Positions 24,136 to 33,500 are shown, numbered from the stretch's first letter. The stretch: DNA of 48,937 nucleotides from Alphaproteobacteria bacterium (GCA_013287205.1 JABDEE010000004.1:5001-53937); one strand, 5' to 3'. Notes: a model not told the origin generated them from the sequence alone. Numbers and translations: made by a program.

Positions 24136-25219
24136 AATTTTTCTGAGTTCTACCTTCATATTCCTGTTCCTTACGCTCACCTTCCCAGGCGCCTTGAGCG
24201 CCCGTGTCGTCAATGTTTACAATTGGGCTTATGCCATTGCGCCTGACATTTTAACGCAATTTGAGAAGGAAACAGGCATTCAGGTCAACTATGACGTCTA
24301 TGATAGTTCTGAGGTCATGGAAACGAAACTCTTGGCGGGATCATCGGGCTATGATGTTGTCGGGCTCACTGTCTGGCCTGACCTTGCACGCCAACTGGGG
24401 GCCAACCTCTACCAACCTCTGAACCTCTCTTTAATCCCCCAGGCGAAGGGAGTGAACCCTTCCTTTCTTACCCGTATGAAAGCTGTGGATCCAGACAATC
24501 GTTTTGCCCTTCCCTCTATCTGGGGCACGCGCGGATTTGCATTTAATAAGCGCATGATTGAAGAGCGCTTCCCTAACGCCCCTCGCACCAGCGCGGCCAT
24601 GCTGTTTGATCCTGCTGTTGTGTCACGCTTTGCGGACTGTGGCGTGATCCTGATTGATTCCCCTCTTGATGTCATTCCCTCTGTCTTAAGCTATTTAGGA
24701 AAAGACCCTGACTCAAGCAGCCCTGATGATTTAAAGTTGGCGAGTGCCCAGCTCATCAAGGTGCGGCCTTTTATCAAAAAATTTCAAGCTGTTCCTTCGG
24801 TGGGCGATCTCACCTCTGGAGATTACTGCCTTGTGGAAGGATTTTCAGGCGAGCTTATCCGAGGACAAAAGCTTGGTAAAGCTGCGGGCATGGACATTGA
24901 ATACGTCATCCCTCAGGAGGGGGGGGCTTTGTGGATCGATGTCTTCGCGATTCCTCAAGACGCGCCCCATGTGCGGGAAGCCCATGCTTTTATCAATTTT
25001 ATGCTTCGGCCTGAGATTATTGCCCGGGTCACCAACGCAACGGACACCGCTAATTGTATTCCTGCTTCTCTTCCCTTTGTTGAGCAAAAAATTAGAGACA
25101 ATCCTCTTGTGTATCCCCCTCAAGAGGTTGTTGATACACTCTACGTCGACACGACCCATGCACCCCGGTATGAACGTATGCGATCTCGTGAATGGACGCG
25201 TGTCAAGATTGGACGGTAA
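24128..25219 (+). CDS. potF: Putrescine/spermidine ABC transporter, periplasmic binding protein
   Basis: A 363-residue solute-binding protein. Its Sec signal peptide is MTRIFLSSTF... with a hydrophobic core and a likely cut after ALSA (residue 25). The mature part starts VVNVYNWAYAIAP, like PotF/PotD, and has FEKETGIQVNYDVYDSSE, GYDVVG and GGALWIDVFAIP. It captures polyamine in the periplasm for PotGHI. ATG 24128 is chosen because it gives a proper signal peptide; it lies at the end of a dispersed palindromic element, with GGGG directly before it. An upstream TTG (24032) would add 32 residues encoded by the element. Confidence 0.88.
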   Translation: MTRIFLSSTFIFLFLTLTFPGALSARVVNVYNWAYAIAPDILTQFEKETGIQVNYDVYDSSEVMETKLLAGSSGYDVVGLTVWPDLARQLGANLYQPLNLSLIPQAKGVNPSFLTRMKAVDPDNRFALPSIWGTRGFAFNKRMIEERFPNAPRTSAAMLFDPAVVSRFADCGVILIDSPLDVIPSVLSYLGKDPDSSSPDDLKLASAQLIKVRPFIKKFQAVPSVGDLTSGDYCLVEGFSGELIRGQKLGKAAGMDIEYVIPQEGGALWIDVFAIPQDAPHVREAHAFINFMLRPEIIARVTNATDTANCIPASLPFVEQKIRDNPLVYPPQEVVDTLYVDTTHAPRYERMRSREWTRVKIGR

Positions 25220-25225
25220 AAGAAG

Positions 25226-26362
25226 ATGCAACGACTGAAACGAAGAGATCTCCAGCCTTGGCAGGATCCAAAAGCGAAACCTTATATTCATTTAGAGGGC
25301 GTTTCTAAGGAATTTGGGGGCCATGTGGTTGTGGATGACGTGACCCTTTCCATCTATCAGGGCGAGTTTTTTGCCCTTTTGGGACCTTCGGGATGTGGCA
25401 AGACGACGCTTCTGCGCATGCTCGCAGGGTTTGAGGCTCCCAGCCAGGGCAAGATTTATATTGATGGGGTTGATGTCACCCGCAGACCTGCCTATGACCG
25501 CCCTGTGAATATGATGTTTCAGTCCTATGCGCTTTTTCCCCATATGACCGTTGAAAAAAATGTCGCTTTTGGTCTTAAGCAGGAAGGAATTTCTGCTGCA
25601 GAAATGAAGGAGCGCATTCGGGATGTTCTGCATCTCGTCCAAATGGAAAAGTTTCGCGCCCGCTATCCCCATCAACTTTCAGGCGGGCAGCGTCAACGGG
25701 TGGCTTTAGCCCGTAGCCTTGTAAAACGACCTAAACTTCTGCTGCTTGATGAGCCCCTTGCCGCCCTTGATAAAAGGCTGCGAGAGCAAACCCAATTCGA
25801 ACTTGTGAACATTCAGGAAGAAGTGGGTGTTACGTTTATCATGGTGACCCATGACCAGGAAGAAGCCATGACCATGGCCTCGCGCCTCGGCATTATGGAC
25901 CACGGACGTCTCAGTCAAATCGGTACACCAAATGAGATCTATGAGTATCCGCATTCCGAGTATGTTGCGGACTTTATTGGATCGATTAATAAGTTTGAGG
26001 GCCGCGTTATCGAGGAGGATTCAGATCACCTGTTGGTCGAATCAGAGGAAGCAGGCTGTGAGCTCTACGTCAGCCACTCGACGAATGCCCCCATAGGGGC
26101 GCAAGTCAAAGTCGCCATTCGTCCTGAAAAGGTGATGATTGCAACCTCACCACCCGAACATCAGCGCAATGCCACCAAAGGCATTGTGAAGGATATCGGA
26201 TATTTGGGAGATGTTTCCATTTATCATGTGGAGCTCAGCAGTGGAAAAATTGTACTGGCCACCCAGCCGAATCTGGTGCGACTTGCTGAGCGTGCCGTCA
26301 CGTGGGAGGATGAGGTGTACCTCTTCTGGCGCGCTGAAAATAGTATTGTGTTGTCGTCATGA
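25226..26362 (+). CDS. potG: Putrescine/spermidine ABC transporter, ATP-binding protein
   Basis: 378 residues, the PotG length. Walker A GPSGCGKTT (about 53-61), Q-loop FQSYALFPHMTV, signature LSGGQRQRVALARSL and Walker B LLLLDEPLAALD are intact, followed by a C-terminal TOBE domain (VAIRPEKV). The N-terminal extension WQDPKAKPYIHLEGVSK is also typical of PotG. It powers polyamine uptake. It starts 6 bp after potF. Confidence 0.93.
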   Translation: MQRLKRRDLQPWQDPKAKPYIHLEGVSKEFGGHVVVDDVTLSIYQGEFFALLGPSGCGKTTLLRMLAGFEAPSQGKIYIDGVDVTRRPAYDRPVNMMFQSYALFPHMTVEKNVAFGLKQEGISAAEMKERIRDVLHLVQMEKFRARYPHQLSGGQRQRVALARSLVKRPKLLLLDEPLAALDKRLREQTQFELVNIQEEVGVTFIMVTHDQEEAMTMASRLGIMDHGRLSQIGTPNEIYEYPHSEYVADFIGSINKFEGRVIEEDSDHLLVESEEAGCELYVSHSTNAPIGAQVKVAIRPEKVMIATSPPEHQRNATKGIVKDIGYLGDVSIYHVELSSGKIVLATQPNLVRLAERAVTWEDEVYLFWRAENSIVLSS

Positions 26363-26390
26363 GAAAGACGTGTCACCCTCGCGTTCTTCT

Positions 26391-26485
26391 TTGTCATCCC
26401 TGTGAAAGCAGGGATCCAGAAATAATGCCCGCGCAAGCGCGGGAAAGTTTAAGTCTGGCCCCCCGCCTCCGCGGGGGTGACAAGA
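26391..26485. repeat. Dispersed palindromic element (copy 2), between potG and potH
   Basis: It begins TGTCATCCCTG, pairs with CAGGGATCCAGA, contains the central hairpin CCCGCGCAAGCGCGGG and ends in GCGGGGGTGACA. It fills most of the 142-bp potG-potH gap inside an operon that is otherwise tightly packed. It could fold into three hairpins in the mRNA. Confidence 0.85.
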
Positions 26486-26504
26486 GGGGGCGTGGCAACA
26501 ACCC

Positions 26505-27422
26505 ATGATACATCTCCCCTCCAAACTTCGCCGCTTTCTTTCCACCCCACTTTGGGCCACTGTTGCGCCCTATGGATGGGGTCTGCTCTTTTGCCTTATT
26601 CCCTTTTTGATTGTTCTTAAGATTAGCCTCTCTGAATTAAAAATGGGGCTCCCTCCTTATGGGCCGCTGGTCGAGTGGGTGGAAGAGGGCCTTCTGGTGA
26701 TTCGCTTGCACTTAGGAAATTATACGTTCATCGGAACAGATTCCCTCTATGTGCTCTCTTACCTTGAAGCCCTGACCATTGCCCTCATCAGTACTGTCAC
26801 TTGCCTTCTCATTGGATACCCTATGGCTTATGGACTTGCGAAGGCTTCTCCTTCCGTACGGGCGCCTCTGTTAATGCTGGTCATCCTCCCTTTTTGGACG
26901 TCCTTCTTGCTCCGTGCTTATGCATGGATTGGGATTTTGAGCCCCCACGGGCTTTTAAACACAGCCCTTATAAAGGTCGGATTGATTCACCAACCCCTTG
27001 TCCTCCTCGACACCCATTTTGCGACAATCTTAGGCATTGTTTATTGCTACCTCCCCTTTATGATTCTTCCTCTGTATGCTTCTCTTGAAAAAATCGACAG
27101 CTCCCTTTTAGAAGCTGCCTATGATTTAGGGGCACGGCCCTTTCAGGCTTTCTGGCAGGTTGTCGTCCCTCTTTCCTTGTCTGGGGTGATCTCAGGATCC
27201 TTATTGGTCTTCATTCCTGCAGCAGGAGAATTTGTGATTCCAGAACTTCTGGGGGGGTCTCAAACTTTCATGATTGGCAAGGTCCTCTGGAACGAATTTT
27301 TCACAAATCGTGACTGGCCTGTTGCGGCGGCTCTTGCCACCGTTCTCCTCGCTTTCCTTCTGATTCCGCTTGCGATTTTCCAACGGCTTCAGGAACGTCA
27401 GGTGAGGCTATTCAATGCATAG
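26505..27422 (+). CDS. potH: Putrescine/spermidine ABC transporter, permease
   Basis: A 305-residue inner-membrane permease with about six helices. ILPFWTSFLLRAYAWIGIL and the EAA loop EAAYDLGARPFQAFWQVV are PotH hallmarks, and the C-terminal part has AAGEFVIPELLGG. It forms the translocation pore with PotI. The nearest purine-rich ribosome-binding candidate (AGAGGGGG) belongs to the end of the upstream palindromic element, some 15 nt before the ATG. Confidence 0.93.
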   Translation: MIHLPSKLRRFLSTPLWATVAPYGWGLLFCLIPFLIVLKISLSELKMGLPPYGPLVEWVEEGLLVIRLHLGNYTFIGTDSLYVLSYLEALTIALISTVTCLLIGYPMAYGLAKASPSVRAPLLMLVILPFWTSFLLRAYAWIGILSPHGLLNTALIKVGLIHQPLVLLDTHFATILGIVYCYLPFMILPLYASLEKIDSSLLEAAYDLGARPFQAFWQVVVPLSLSGVISGSLLVFIPAAGEFVIPELLGGSQTFMIGKVLWNEFFTNRDWPVAAALATVLLAFLLIPLAIFQRLQERQVRLFNA

Positions 27423-28212
27423 GACACTCTCCCTTTTCTTGAAGATCTGGATGACCTTAGGTTATGGATTTCTCTATTTTCCCATTCTTACTCTTGTGGT
27501 TTTTTCTTTTAACGCATCCCCCCAAGTCACGGTATGGCATGGCTTCTCGACTCAATGGTATGGATCCCTCCTGCAAGATACGGTGTTAATTCGATCGGCT
27601 TTTGTCAGCCTCCAAGTTGCTGTTTTATCCGCGACACTTGCGGTTGTGCTGGGCACGCTCGCTGCCGTCTCTCTTGTGCGGTTTGGAAAATTTCGAGGGC
27701 GAGGGCTTTTTGGAATCTTGACCACGGCCCCTTTGGTGATGCCCGAGGTCATCACCGGCCTCTCGCTTCTGCTGCTTTTTGTAGGCTTAGAACAAACTTT
27801 TGGGTGGCCCAAGGGTCGAGGCATTCTCACCATTACCTGCGCCCATACCACACTGTGTATGGCTTATGTGACGATTCTCGTGCGGGAGAGGCTGGCAGAT
27901 ATGGATTTGTCCCTTGAGGAAGCGGCTCTTGATCTTGGCGCTCGGCCCTTAAAAGTTTTTACAGCCATTACCTTGCCTCTTATCTCTCCGTCCCTTGTCT
28001 CAGGATGGTTGTTGGCTTTTGCCCTCTCCTTGGATGATGTGGTTCTTGCGAGTTTCGTAGCAGGTCCCGGTTCATCCACTCTCCCCATGGTGATTTTCTC
28101 AAGCATCCGCTTTGGCATTACGCCTCAAATCAATGCCCTCGCGACTCTGATCATTACAGGGGTTGCGATGAGCGTGGGCATCGCCGGGTGGTTAATGCAC
28201 CGGCGGCGGTGA
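27415..28212 (+). CDS. potI: Putrescine/spermidine ABC transporter, permease
   Basis: A 265-residue permease with six helices and the EAA loop EAALDLGARPLKVFTAI. FSFNASPQVTVWHGFSTQWY after the first helix, TAPLVMPEVITGLSLLLLF and ALSLDDVVLASFVAGPGSSTLP are characteristic of PotI. It overlaps potH by 8 bp and completes the transporter. Confidence 0.93.
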   Translation: MHRTLSLFLKIWMTLGYGFLYFPILTLVVFSFNASPQVTVWHGFSTQWYGSLLQDTVLIRSAFVSLQVAVLSATLAVVLGTLAAVSLVRFGKFRGRGLFGILTTAPLVMPEVITGLSLLLLFVGLEQTFGWPKGRGILTITCAHTTLCMAYVTILVRERLADMDLSLEEAALDLGARPLKVFTAITLPLISPSLVSGWLLAFALSLDDVVLASFVAGPGSSTLPMVIFSSIRFGITPQINALATLIITGVAMSVGIAGWLMHRRR

Positions 28213-28361
28213 CGTTTTTATGCAATAATTTTAATTGGTTGTTAACCCTCCCTGTGATAGAGATGATGACGTACTTATTTTAAAGGATTCGACTAATTTA
28301 AATGCGCTCGTTATTGAACATCAATTTCACAGCCTCTTTCAGCGTCTGCGCGCATCTCTGT

Positions 28362-28379
28362 TGCTAGCGGCTGCTAGCA
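28362..28379. promoter_or_regulatory. Short perfect inverted repeat upstream of the symporter gene
   Basis: TGCTAGC-GGCT-GCTAGCA, 7 bp each side, about 65 bp before the ATG at 28445. It could be a dimeric repressor site or a weak hairpin. There is no T run after it. The rest of 28213-28444 shows nothing else I can name. Confidence 0.3.
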
Positions 28380-28444
28380 TATTCCCTTTTTCCCCTCACA
28401 TTTACGGCTTTTCTTCATAAACACATTTAACGATGAGGTGCACC

Positions 28445-29677
28445 ATGTGCGTTCAACATTCAAAAAAACGGCCCTCAATGGCCTTGATTTATCTTCTTGC
28501 GATTACCTTAGGGGTCATCAGCGGCTTTTCAGGCATTACGTTCCTGCAAGAGCTGGGTACCCTTACTTCCGATGTTTTTATCAAAATCTTTAAGTGCATC
28601 AGCTTACCCATTATCGCACTTTCGATCATTGTGACGATCTCTCAATATAGCGCCACCGATTCGATGAAAAAGATTTGGCAAAGCACGCTTTTTTATACGG
28701 TCGGCACAACGATCATTGCAGCCGCTGTGGCGTGTGGCCTTTACCTGCTGATCTCGCCTTCGAATATCAGTGCGGTTTCTGCGCCTATGGGGGCTGTGCA
28801 TGACTCGGTTTCGCAAACGAGTTACTTGAGCTATCTCACCCATCTTATCCCTGCGAATGTCTTCTCTCCCTTTCTCGAGCATCAAGTCATGGGGGCTCTT
28901 TTTGTGAGCATTGTGGTGGGGCTTGCCATTCGTCAGATTCCGAATGAAGAATCACGCCTTGGGATTATGGATTTCTTTAAAGGCGCCCATGGGATCTTTC
29001 TGGTGATTACGGGATGGGTCGTCAAGATTATTCCTATTGCCCTCTTTGGCTTTATTACCGCAACCATTGTTCAGTTGCGCAGTGGGGTCGATATTCGGGG
29101 CTTAGGCGGTTACCTTGCGGTTGTTGTCCTTGCCAATGTCGTCCAGGGGTTTGTGGTATTACCTCTCCTCTTACGCCGCCACAATATTCAGCCGTTTCAG
29201 GCCCTGCACGGCATGCTGCCGGCCCTCTCCGTTGCGTTTTTTTCTAAATCCTCAGCGGGAACATTGCCTGTCACGATGGAGACCATTGAGCGTAATCTGA
29301 ATGTGTCTCCTAAGGTCAGCCGGTTTGTTTTGCCGCTCTGCACGTCCATTAATATGAATGGATGCGCCGCCTTTATTTTTGCAACGGTGATTTACCTCAT
29401 GCAAAACAACGGGGCTGAGATTGATATGCTCACCATGATCTTATGGATTTTTGTTTCGACCATTGCGGCCGTTGGGAATGCAGGCGTGCCGATGGGATGC
29501 TTTTTCCTAAGCGCCAGTTTGCTCACCAGCATGAATGTTCCCATCACCCTTCTCGGTCTTATTCTGCCTTTCTATAGTTTAATTGATATGGTGGAGACGG
29601 CCCTCAATGTTTGGTCCGATGCGTGTGTGACGAAAATCATTGATGAACGCGTCAAAGACCATGAAGTGGTTGTCTAG
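28445..29677 (+). CDS. Dicarboxylate/amino acid:cation symporter (DAACS family)
   Basis: A 410-residue transporter with about eight membrane helices and two re-entrant loops. The serine-rich hairpin appears as FFSKSSAGTLPVTMETIERNL and the following substrate-site motif as TSINMNGCAAF (NMDGT in many relatives). VPMGCFFL and IDMVETALNVWSDA close the protein. It should couple Na+ or H+ entry to uptake of glutamate, aspartate or a C4-dicarboxylate; the substrate cannot be fixed. ATG 28445 has GAGG 5-6 nt upstream and is preferred to ATG 28433. Confidence 0.88.
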   Translation: MCVQHSKKRPSMALIYLLAITLGVISGFSGITFLQELGTLTSDVFIKIFKCISLPIIALSIIVTISQYSATDSMKKIWQSTLFYTVGTTIIAAAVACGLYLLISPSNISAVSAPMGAVHDSVSQTSYLSYLTHLIPANVFSPFLEHQVMGALFVSIVVGLAIRQIPNEESRLGIMDFFKGAHGIFLVITGWVVKIIPIALFGFITATIVQLRSGVDIRGLGGYLAVVVLANVVQGFVVLPLLLRRHNIQPFQALHGMLPALSVAFFSKSSAGTLPVTMETIERNLNVSPKVSRFVLPLCTSINMNGCAAFIFATVIYLMQNNGAEIDMLTMILWIFVSTIAAVGNAGVPMGCFFLSASLLTSMNVPITLLGLILPFYSLIDMVETALNVWSDACVTKIIDERVKDHEVVV

Positions 29678-29686
29678 ACCCTCCTT

Positions 29687-31534
29687 CTACGCCCCTCGTC
29701 TTTGGAGGTCATCGACGAGGGTATATTGAGGCGTGCCGTTGACGCATCGATACACGGTTGTTGTCTCAAGCACGCGCTGGACGTAATTGCGGGTTTCCGC
29801 GTAAGGGATGAGCTCAATCCAATCAATAACATCAATGCGCGGATCGCGGGGATCTCCCCGTTCTGTGACCCACCGGCTGGCCACATGAGGACCCGCGTTA
29901 TAGGCAATGGCGACCAAAAGATAGGACCCGTCAAAGTCCTTCAGAAGGGAGGAAATATGGGAAGCTCCCAGGCGCATGTTATGTTTTGGATCAAAGATTT
30001 TTTTCTCTGAGTGGGGAATCCCGAGTCTTTTTGCTTCCCTTGCTGCTGTGGAACTGAGGAGTTGGAGTAGTCCTTTGGCCTCTTTGTTGCTGACGGCCGT
30101 CGGATCGAAACGGGTTTCTTGGTAAGCAATGGCCATCACAAATGCATCTTCTGGCCCTGTGCATGGCACAGAGCAGGTGGGAAAAGCGAGCTTCAGATGG
30201 AGAGGATCTGCATGCCCTGCCTTGCGGGCAACCCACACAACGGAGGGGGGGGAGAGGGTATGGGCGAGATGCACAGCCAGATCTTTTTCTCCAGGGGTTG
30301 TGGCATTGGCCCCAATTTGGATGAGGAACTGCCTGAGTTCCGGCTCACAGGCTTTTCCCCGCTTCTTCAAAACGTGCGCCGCTTTCACGAGATCCTGTTG
30401 ATTAAAGCGGGCCTTGTCTTGCGGCGTAACCTTGAGCGCTCTGAGAGACGGATAAGCCTTATCTTGAAGCTTGGCAGCTGCCAGCTGACCATAATAAACC
30501 GTCTTATAGCGTGCGGCTTGTCCGTAGGCTTGTGCCGCCTTCTCAAGATCGCCTACGTGCTCATAAGTTCGCCCCAACCAATAGAGCGCCCGTGATTTAC
30601 TGATCGCGCCATTGACATTATTTGCGACCTTTTGAAAATGACACAGAGCCTCTTGCGGACAATTGAGAAAGCGCAGTGCGAGCCATCCACAGAGCCATTC
30701 TGCGCTGGCAAAGTCTTCTCCACCTGCCTTCAGGTTATGAGAAGCGACCACTTGATAAGCGCCGCTATAATCTTTCAACCCAATGAGTTCTCGCGCAATG
30801 TAATTTCGGGTTTTCCACCAGTGCTCGGCTGACTCAGAACGTGGACATACCGCCGCTAAAATACGCGCAGCTTCCCCCACATTTTTGTGTTTTTTATGCC
30901 AAGCAGCCACCGCATGGAGCAGTCCCTCGTTTTGATGCAATCGCGCCGGGAGGGTACGTAACTTTTGCGACGCATCTGGCTGATCTTGCATAAAGGCGAG
31001 AGAGACCGCCGCGACCTGTTGCATGTCCGCTGACAGGTGGGGGGACAATCGTTTGACATGGTCGTGATGACCATTCCACACACAAAAGTGCAGCCGGTCA
31101 TGGTGGGCGTCAGCGGGGAGATAGCGCTTAAAGCTTTTAAGAAATTTTGTTTCCTCGGCTTGCGTAAAATGCAACGTTGACCAAGCGGTTCTGACAATAG
31201 ACGTTATCTTTGAGGGGGCCTGCAACGCATGCGCATAGGCCATCGCACCGGCTGCTGTTTGAGGAGGATGTTTTGTAAACCAATTAATGCATTCCTGGTC
31301 CGACCCACTCTTAGCAAGAACAGCCTCGACCTTTTCGCAGAACTCCTTATGGGACGGCCAATGAGGATGGGCCTCCACAAAGGTGGTAATGTCATGGGCA
31401 GAAAACTGATGAGGATTTTGCCGAATCCCCAGCCACATATCCACTTTTTTATCGATGGAGGTGGAGGCGTGGAGAGGGTCGGTGCTTAAAAGTACTGCTA
31501 TCATCAGTGTCACCACCCAATTAAGAGTTGTCAT
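29687..31534 (-). CDS. slt: Soluble lytic murein transglycosylase
   Basis: 615 residues. A signal peptide (about residues 1-24, hydrophobic WVVTLMIAVLL) is followed by a long alpha-superhelical region with TPR-like pieces (about 30-450) and a C-terminal SLT domain. The catalytic glutamate is in YQETRFDPTAVS (Glu473), followed by KGLLQLLSSTA and IAYNAGP. It cleaves peptidoglycan in the periplasm, forming 1,6-anhydromuramyl ends. The ATG at 31534 falls in the terminal GGATGACA of a palindromic element; the frame is open 91 codons further up but those codons are repeat DNA. slt-dapA-smpB is a known alphaproteobacterial neighbourhood, with slt divergent. Confidence 0.9.
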   Translation of the reverse strand: MTTLNWVVTLMIAVLLSTDPLHASTSIDKKVDMWLGIRQNPHQFSAHDITTFVEAHPHWPSHKEFCEKVEAVLAKSGSDQECINWFTKHPPQTAAGAMAYAHALQAPSKITSIVRTAWSTLHFTQAEETKFLKSFKRYLPADAHHDRLHFCVWNGHHDHVKRLSPHLSADMQQVAAVSLAFMQDQPDASQKLRTLPARLHQNEGLLHAVAAWHKKHKNVGEAARILAAVCPRSESAEHWWKTRNYIARELIGLKDYSGAYQVVASHNLKAGGEDFASAEWLCGWLALRFLNCPQEALCHFQKVANNVNGAISKSRALYWLGRTYEHVGDLEKAAQAYGQAARYKTVYYGQLAAAKLQDKAYPSLRALKVTPQDKARFNQQDLVKAAHVLKKRGKACEPELRQFLIQIGANATTPGEKDLAVHLAHTLSPPSVVWVARKAGHADPLHLKLAFPTCSVPCTGPEDAFVMAIAYQETRFDPTAVSNKEAKGLLQLLSSTAAREAKRLGIPHSEKKIFDPKHNMRLGASHISSLLKDFDGSYLLVAIAYNAGPHVASRWVTERGDPRDPRIDVIDWIELIPYAETRNYVQRVLETTTVYRCVNGTPQYTLVDDLQRRGA

Positions 31535-31745
31535 CCTCGGCTTAGGCCCTCTTACCCCCGACATCATCGGGGACTTAGAGAGCCTTGACCGGGGATCCAG
31601 GAAGCCAAAATATGAAAGAATTTTTCTGCGGCTCCTGGGCCCCCGACTCGCCGCGGCGTAGCCTTTGGCGTAGCCCGGGTCAACAAGTCCTAACATCCCC
31701 GACGATGTCGGAGATGAAGGACTTGTAAGTCGGGGATGACACATT
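31529..31745. repeat. Dispersed palindromic elements (copy 3, composite) between slt and dapA
   Basis: Begins TGTCATCCTCGG at the slt start and includes a CCCCGACATCATCGGGG hairpin, GGGGATCCAGGAAGCC, the 28-nt block shared with 24094-24121 (31654-31681), a long inverted repeat ACAAGTCC...GGACTTGT around CCGACGATGTCGG, and a terminal GGGGATGACA. GGATGACACATTG is then repeated once more at 31751. It looks like two or three elements nested or fused. It occupies most of the 302-bp gap. Confidence 0.8.
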
Positions 31746-31775
31746 GAAACGGATGACACATTGGTATCACAAAAC

Positions 31776-31804
31776 TTGTGGCGAAACGTCAAAAATGATA
31801 TAGT
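31776..31804 (+). promoter_or_regulatory. Probable dapA promoter
   Basis: TTGTGG (31776-31781), 17-bp spacer, TATAGT (31799-31804); predicted start of transcription about 31811, giving a leader of about 26 nt before dapA. The promoter lies directly after the repeat element. Confidence 0.55.
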
Positions 31805-31836
31805 CATGGTCGATATACTTTCACAAGGATCTGAAG

Positions 31837-32715
31837 ATGTTTCACGGGGTTTATACAGCCATTGTTACACCATGGCAGGGCGGGACGCTAGACGTAAAAA
31901 AGCTGGAAGAACTCGTCGCTCACCAGATTGAGGCGGGCGTACAGGGCGTCGTTGTCTGCGGGACGACAGGGGAATCTTTGAGTCTTTCACCTACCGATCA
32001 AACCCATCTTGTGCAGATCGCTGCGGACGTGTGTAAAGGCAAAATCCGCGTCATGGCTGCCACCGGATCTATTTCAACGGAAGAGACCATCCTCCAAACC
32101 AATGCGGCCCAAAAAGCGGGCGCGGACAGTGCCCTTTTGATTTCCCCTTGGTATACGCGACCTACCCAAGACAACCTCTATCACCATTTTAAAGCCGTCC
32201 ATGATCAGACGGATCTCCCCCTCATGCTTTACAATAATCCTGCACGTACAGGCGGGGATATCAATGTGGACACAGTGATCCGGCTTGCCCAGCTGCCTCG
32301 GATCCAAGGCCTGAAGGACGGTGCGCCGTGCCTGGGACGTATCGCAAAACTTCGGACCGCTCTTGGGCCGGACTTCCCGTTGATGGAGTGTCTTGATGAT
32401 CGTCTTGCCGCTTATTTGGCGATGGAAGGCACGGGGGTTGTGTGTGTGGCCTCAAATGTCGTTCCTGACCTGTATGTTCAGCTCATGAACGCATGGAACG
32501 AGAATGACCTGGCCACCTTTAAATCCATTTGGCATCGCCTTACACCTTTGTTGTCTGCTTTAGGACTGGAGCCCAACCCTGGCCCCATTAAATACGCGGT
32601 GCACCTGGTCCATGGGATCAAGGATGAGTATGCCCTCTCTTATGTTTCTCTCACGCCTGCCACAAAGCAAGCCATCCAAAAGGCCCTGCAAGATTTGGGT
32701 GTGTGGGCGCCATGA
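31837..32715 (+). CDS. dapA: 4-hydroxy-tetrahydrodipicolinate synthase
   Basis: A 292-residue aldolase-fold enzyme. GTTGES (42-47), the catalytic Tyr in LYNNPARTG (Tyr132) and the Schiff-base lysine in IQGLKDG (Lys160) are in place. It condenses pyruvate with aspartate semialdehyde in the lysine/diaminopimelate pathway, which feeds peptidoglycan. AAGGA precedes ATG 31837. It overlaps smpB by 4 bp. Confidence 0.95.
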   Translation: MFHGVYTAIVTPWQGGTLDVKKLEELVAHQIEAGVQGVVVCGTTGESLSLSPTDQTHLVQIAADVCKGKIRVMAATGSISTEETILQTNAAQKAGADSALLISPWYTRPTQDNLYHHFKAVHDQTDLPLMLYNNPARTGGDINVDTVIRLAQLPRIQGLKDGAPCLGRIAKLRTALGPDFPLMECLDDRLAAYLAMEGTGVVCVASNVVPDLYVQLMNAWNENDLATFKSIWHRLTPLLSALGLEPNPGPIKYAVHLVHGIKDEYALSYVSLTPATKQAIQKALQDLGVWAP

Positions 32716-33176
32716 CAGGGGAAAAAAAAGTCGTGGCTCTCAACAAACGGGCACGCTTTGATTACTTTATTGAGAACACGGTTGAAGCGGGTATCATCCT
32801 TCAGGGGAGTGAGGTGAAGTCCTTACGCCGTGGCCAGGGGAGCATCATGGAGGCGTATGCGTCTGATGAAAAGAGTGATGAGCTCTTTCTCGTCAATGCC
32901 TTTATCCCTGAGTACACGGAGGCAGGTCGCTTCAATCACAACCCTCGAAGACCGCGCAAGCTTTTGCTGCGCCGTCGGGAGATTAACCGCCTTTCAGGGC
33001 TTGTGCGCAAGAAGGGGATGACCCTGATCCCCCTCTCCCTTTATTTTAATGAGCGCGGGAAAGCGAAAGTCGAGATCGGCGTTGCTGTCGGTAAAAAGAA
33101 CCATGACAAACGTCAAACCGAAAAGGATCGAGACTGGCAACGGGAAAAAGGTCGCCTCATGCGGCGGGATATGTAA
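32712..33176 (+). CDS. smpB: SsrA-binding protein
   Basis: A 154-residue protein with [71 protein letters not shown] and the basic tail ending RRDM, the full SmpB pattern. It binds tmRNA and helps rescue stalled ribosomes. ATG 32712 overlaps the dapA stop (ATGA). tmRNA itself is not in the window. Confidence 0.95.
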   Translation: MTGEKKVVALNKRARFDYFIENTVEAGIILQGSEVKSLRRGQGSIMEAYASDEKSDELFLVNAFIPEYTEAGRFNHNPRRPRKLLLRRREINRLSGLVRKKGMTLIPLSLYFNERGKAKVEIGVAVGKKNHDKRQTEKDRDWQREKGRLMRRDM

Positions 33177-33188
33177 GGAGGGCAAACG

Positions 33189-33398
33189 ATGGTGGCTTCT
33201 CTTTCCCTTTTGTACGTTACTTTTCCCGACAAGCAAGAAGCGCTTCAGATGGCACGTGTCCTTTTAGAAAAGCGCTTCATCGCCTGTGCGAATATACTGG
33301 ATTCTGTTACCTCGGTCTATCCCTGGGAGGGACAGCCCTACACACACATAGTAAAATCCTTGACTTTCTCCTCCACATCCCCTATACTTAATTCATGA
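33189..33398 (+). pseudogene. cutA: Truncated divalent-cation tolerance protein CutA
   Basis: The first ~49 codons read like CutA1: LLYVTFPDKQEALQMARVLL, then KRFIACANILDSVTSVYPWEGQ. After that the family pattern stops, and about 20 unrelated codons lead to a stop at 33398. CutA1 normally has about 105 residues, so the second half is gone, replaced by DNA with a strong promoter at 33360-33388. A start with GGAGG 6 nt upstream is still present. A trimeric CutA cannot form from this piece, so I call it a broken gene. Confidence 0.75.
33360..33388 (+). promoter_or_regulatory. Strong sigma70-type promoter
   Basis: TTGACT (33360-33365), 17-bp spacer, TATACT (33383-33388). Transcription would begin near 33395 and run through a ~177-nt leader to the MFS gene. 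It lies at the point where cutA breaks off. Confidence 0.75.
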
Positions 33399-33439
33399 CA
33401 TTAAGCCCATTTGCTCAGAATCCTTGTTTTTTGTATAAG

Positions 33440-33500
33440 CGACCTCGCAGCGCGTAAGGCCGTCGTCTCCGTCTGGAGACGCGTAAGCGGCCTCTTGCGT
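33440..33500 (+). promoter_or_regulatory. Hairpin-rich leader of the MFS gene
   Basis: The leader has CGTCTCC-GTCT-GGAGACG (7-bp stem, about 33466-33483), enclosed by AGGCC...GGCCT, so it should fold into a stable stem-loop in the RNA. No T run follows. It might be a 5'-UTR regulatory fold or the body of a small RNA. Confidence 0.35.

Noticed and set aside
30119-30595. Plus-strand ORFs across slt and similar long antisense frames elsewhere
   Set aside because: They are shadows of well-supported genes, with no ribosome-binding site or family motif.
31535-31807. 706-residue form of Slt
   Set aside because: The first 91 codons are palindromic repeat DNA and would place the signal peptide inside the protein.
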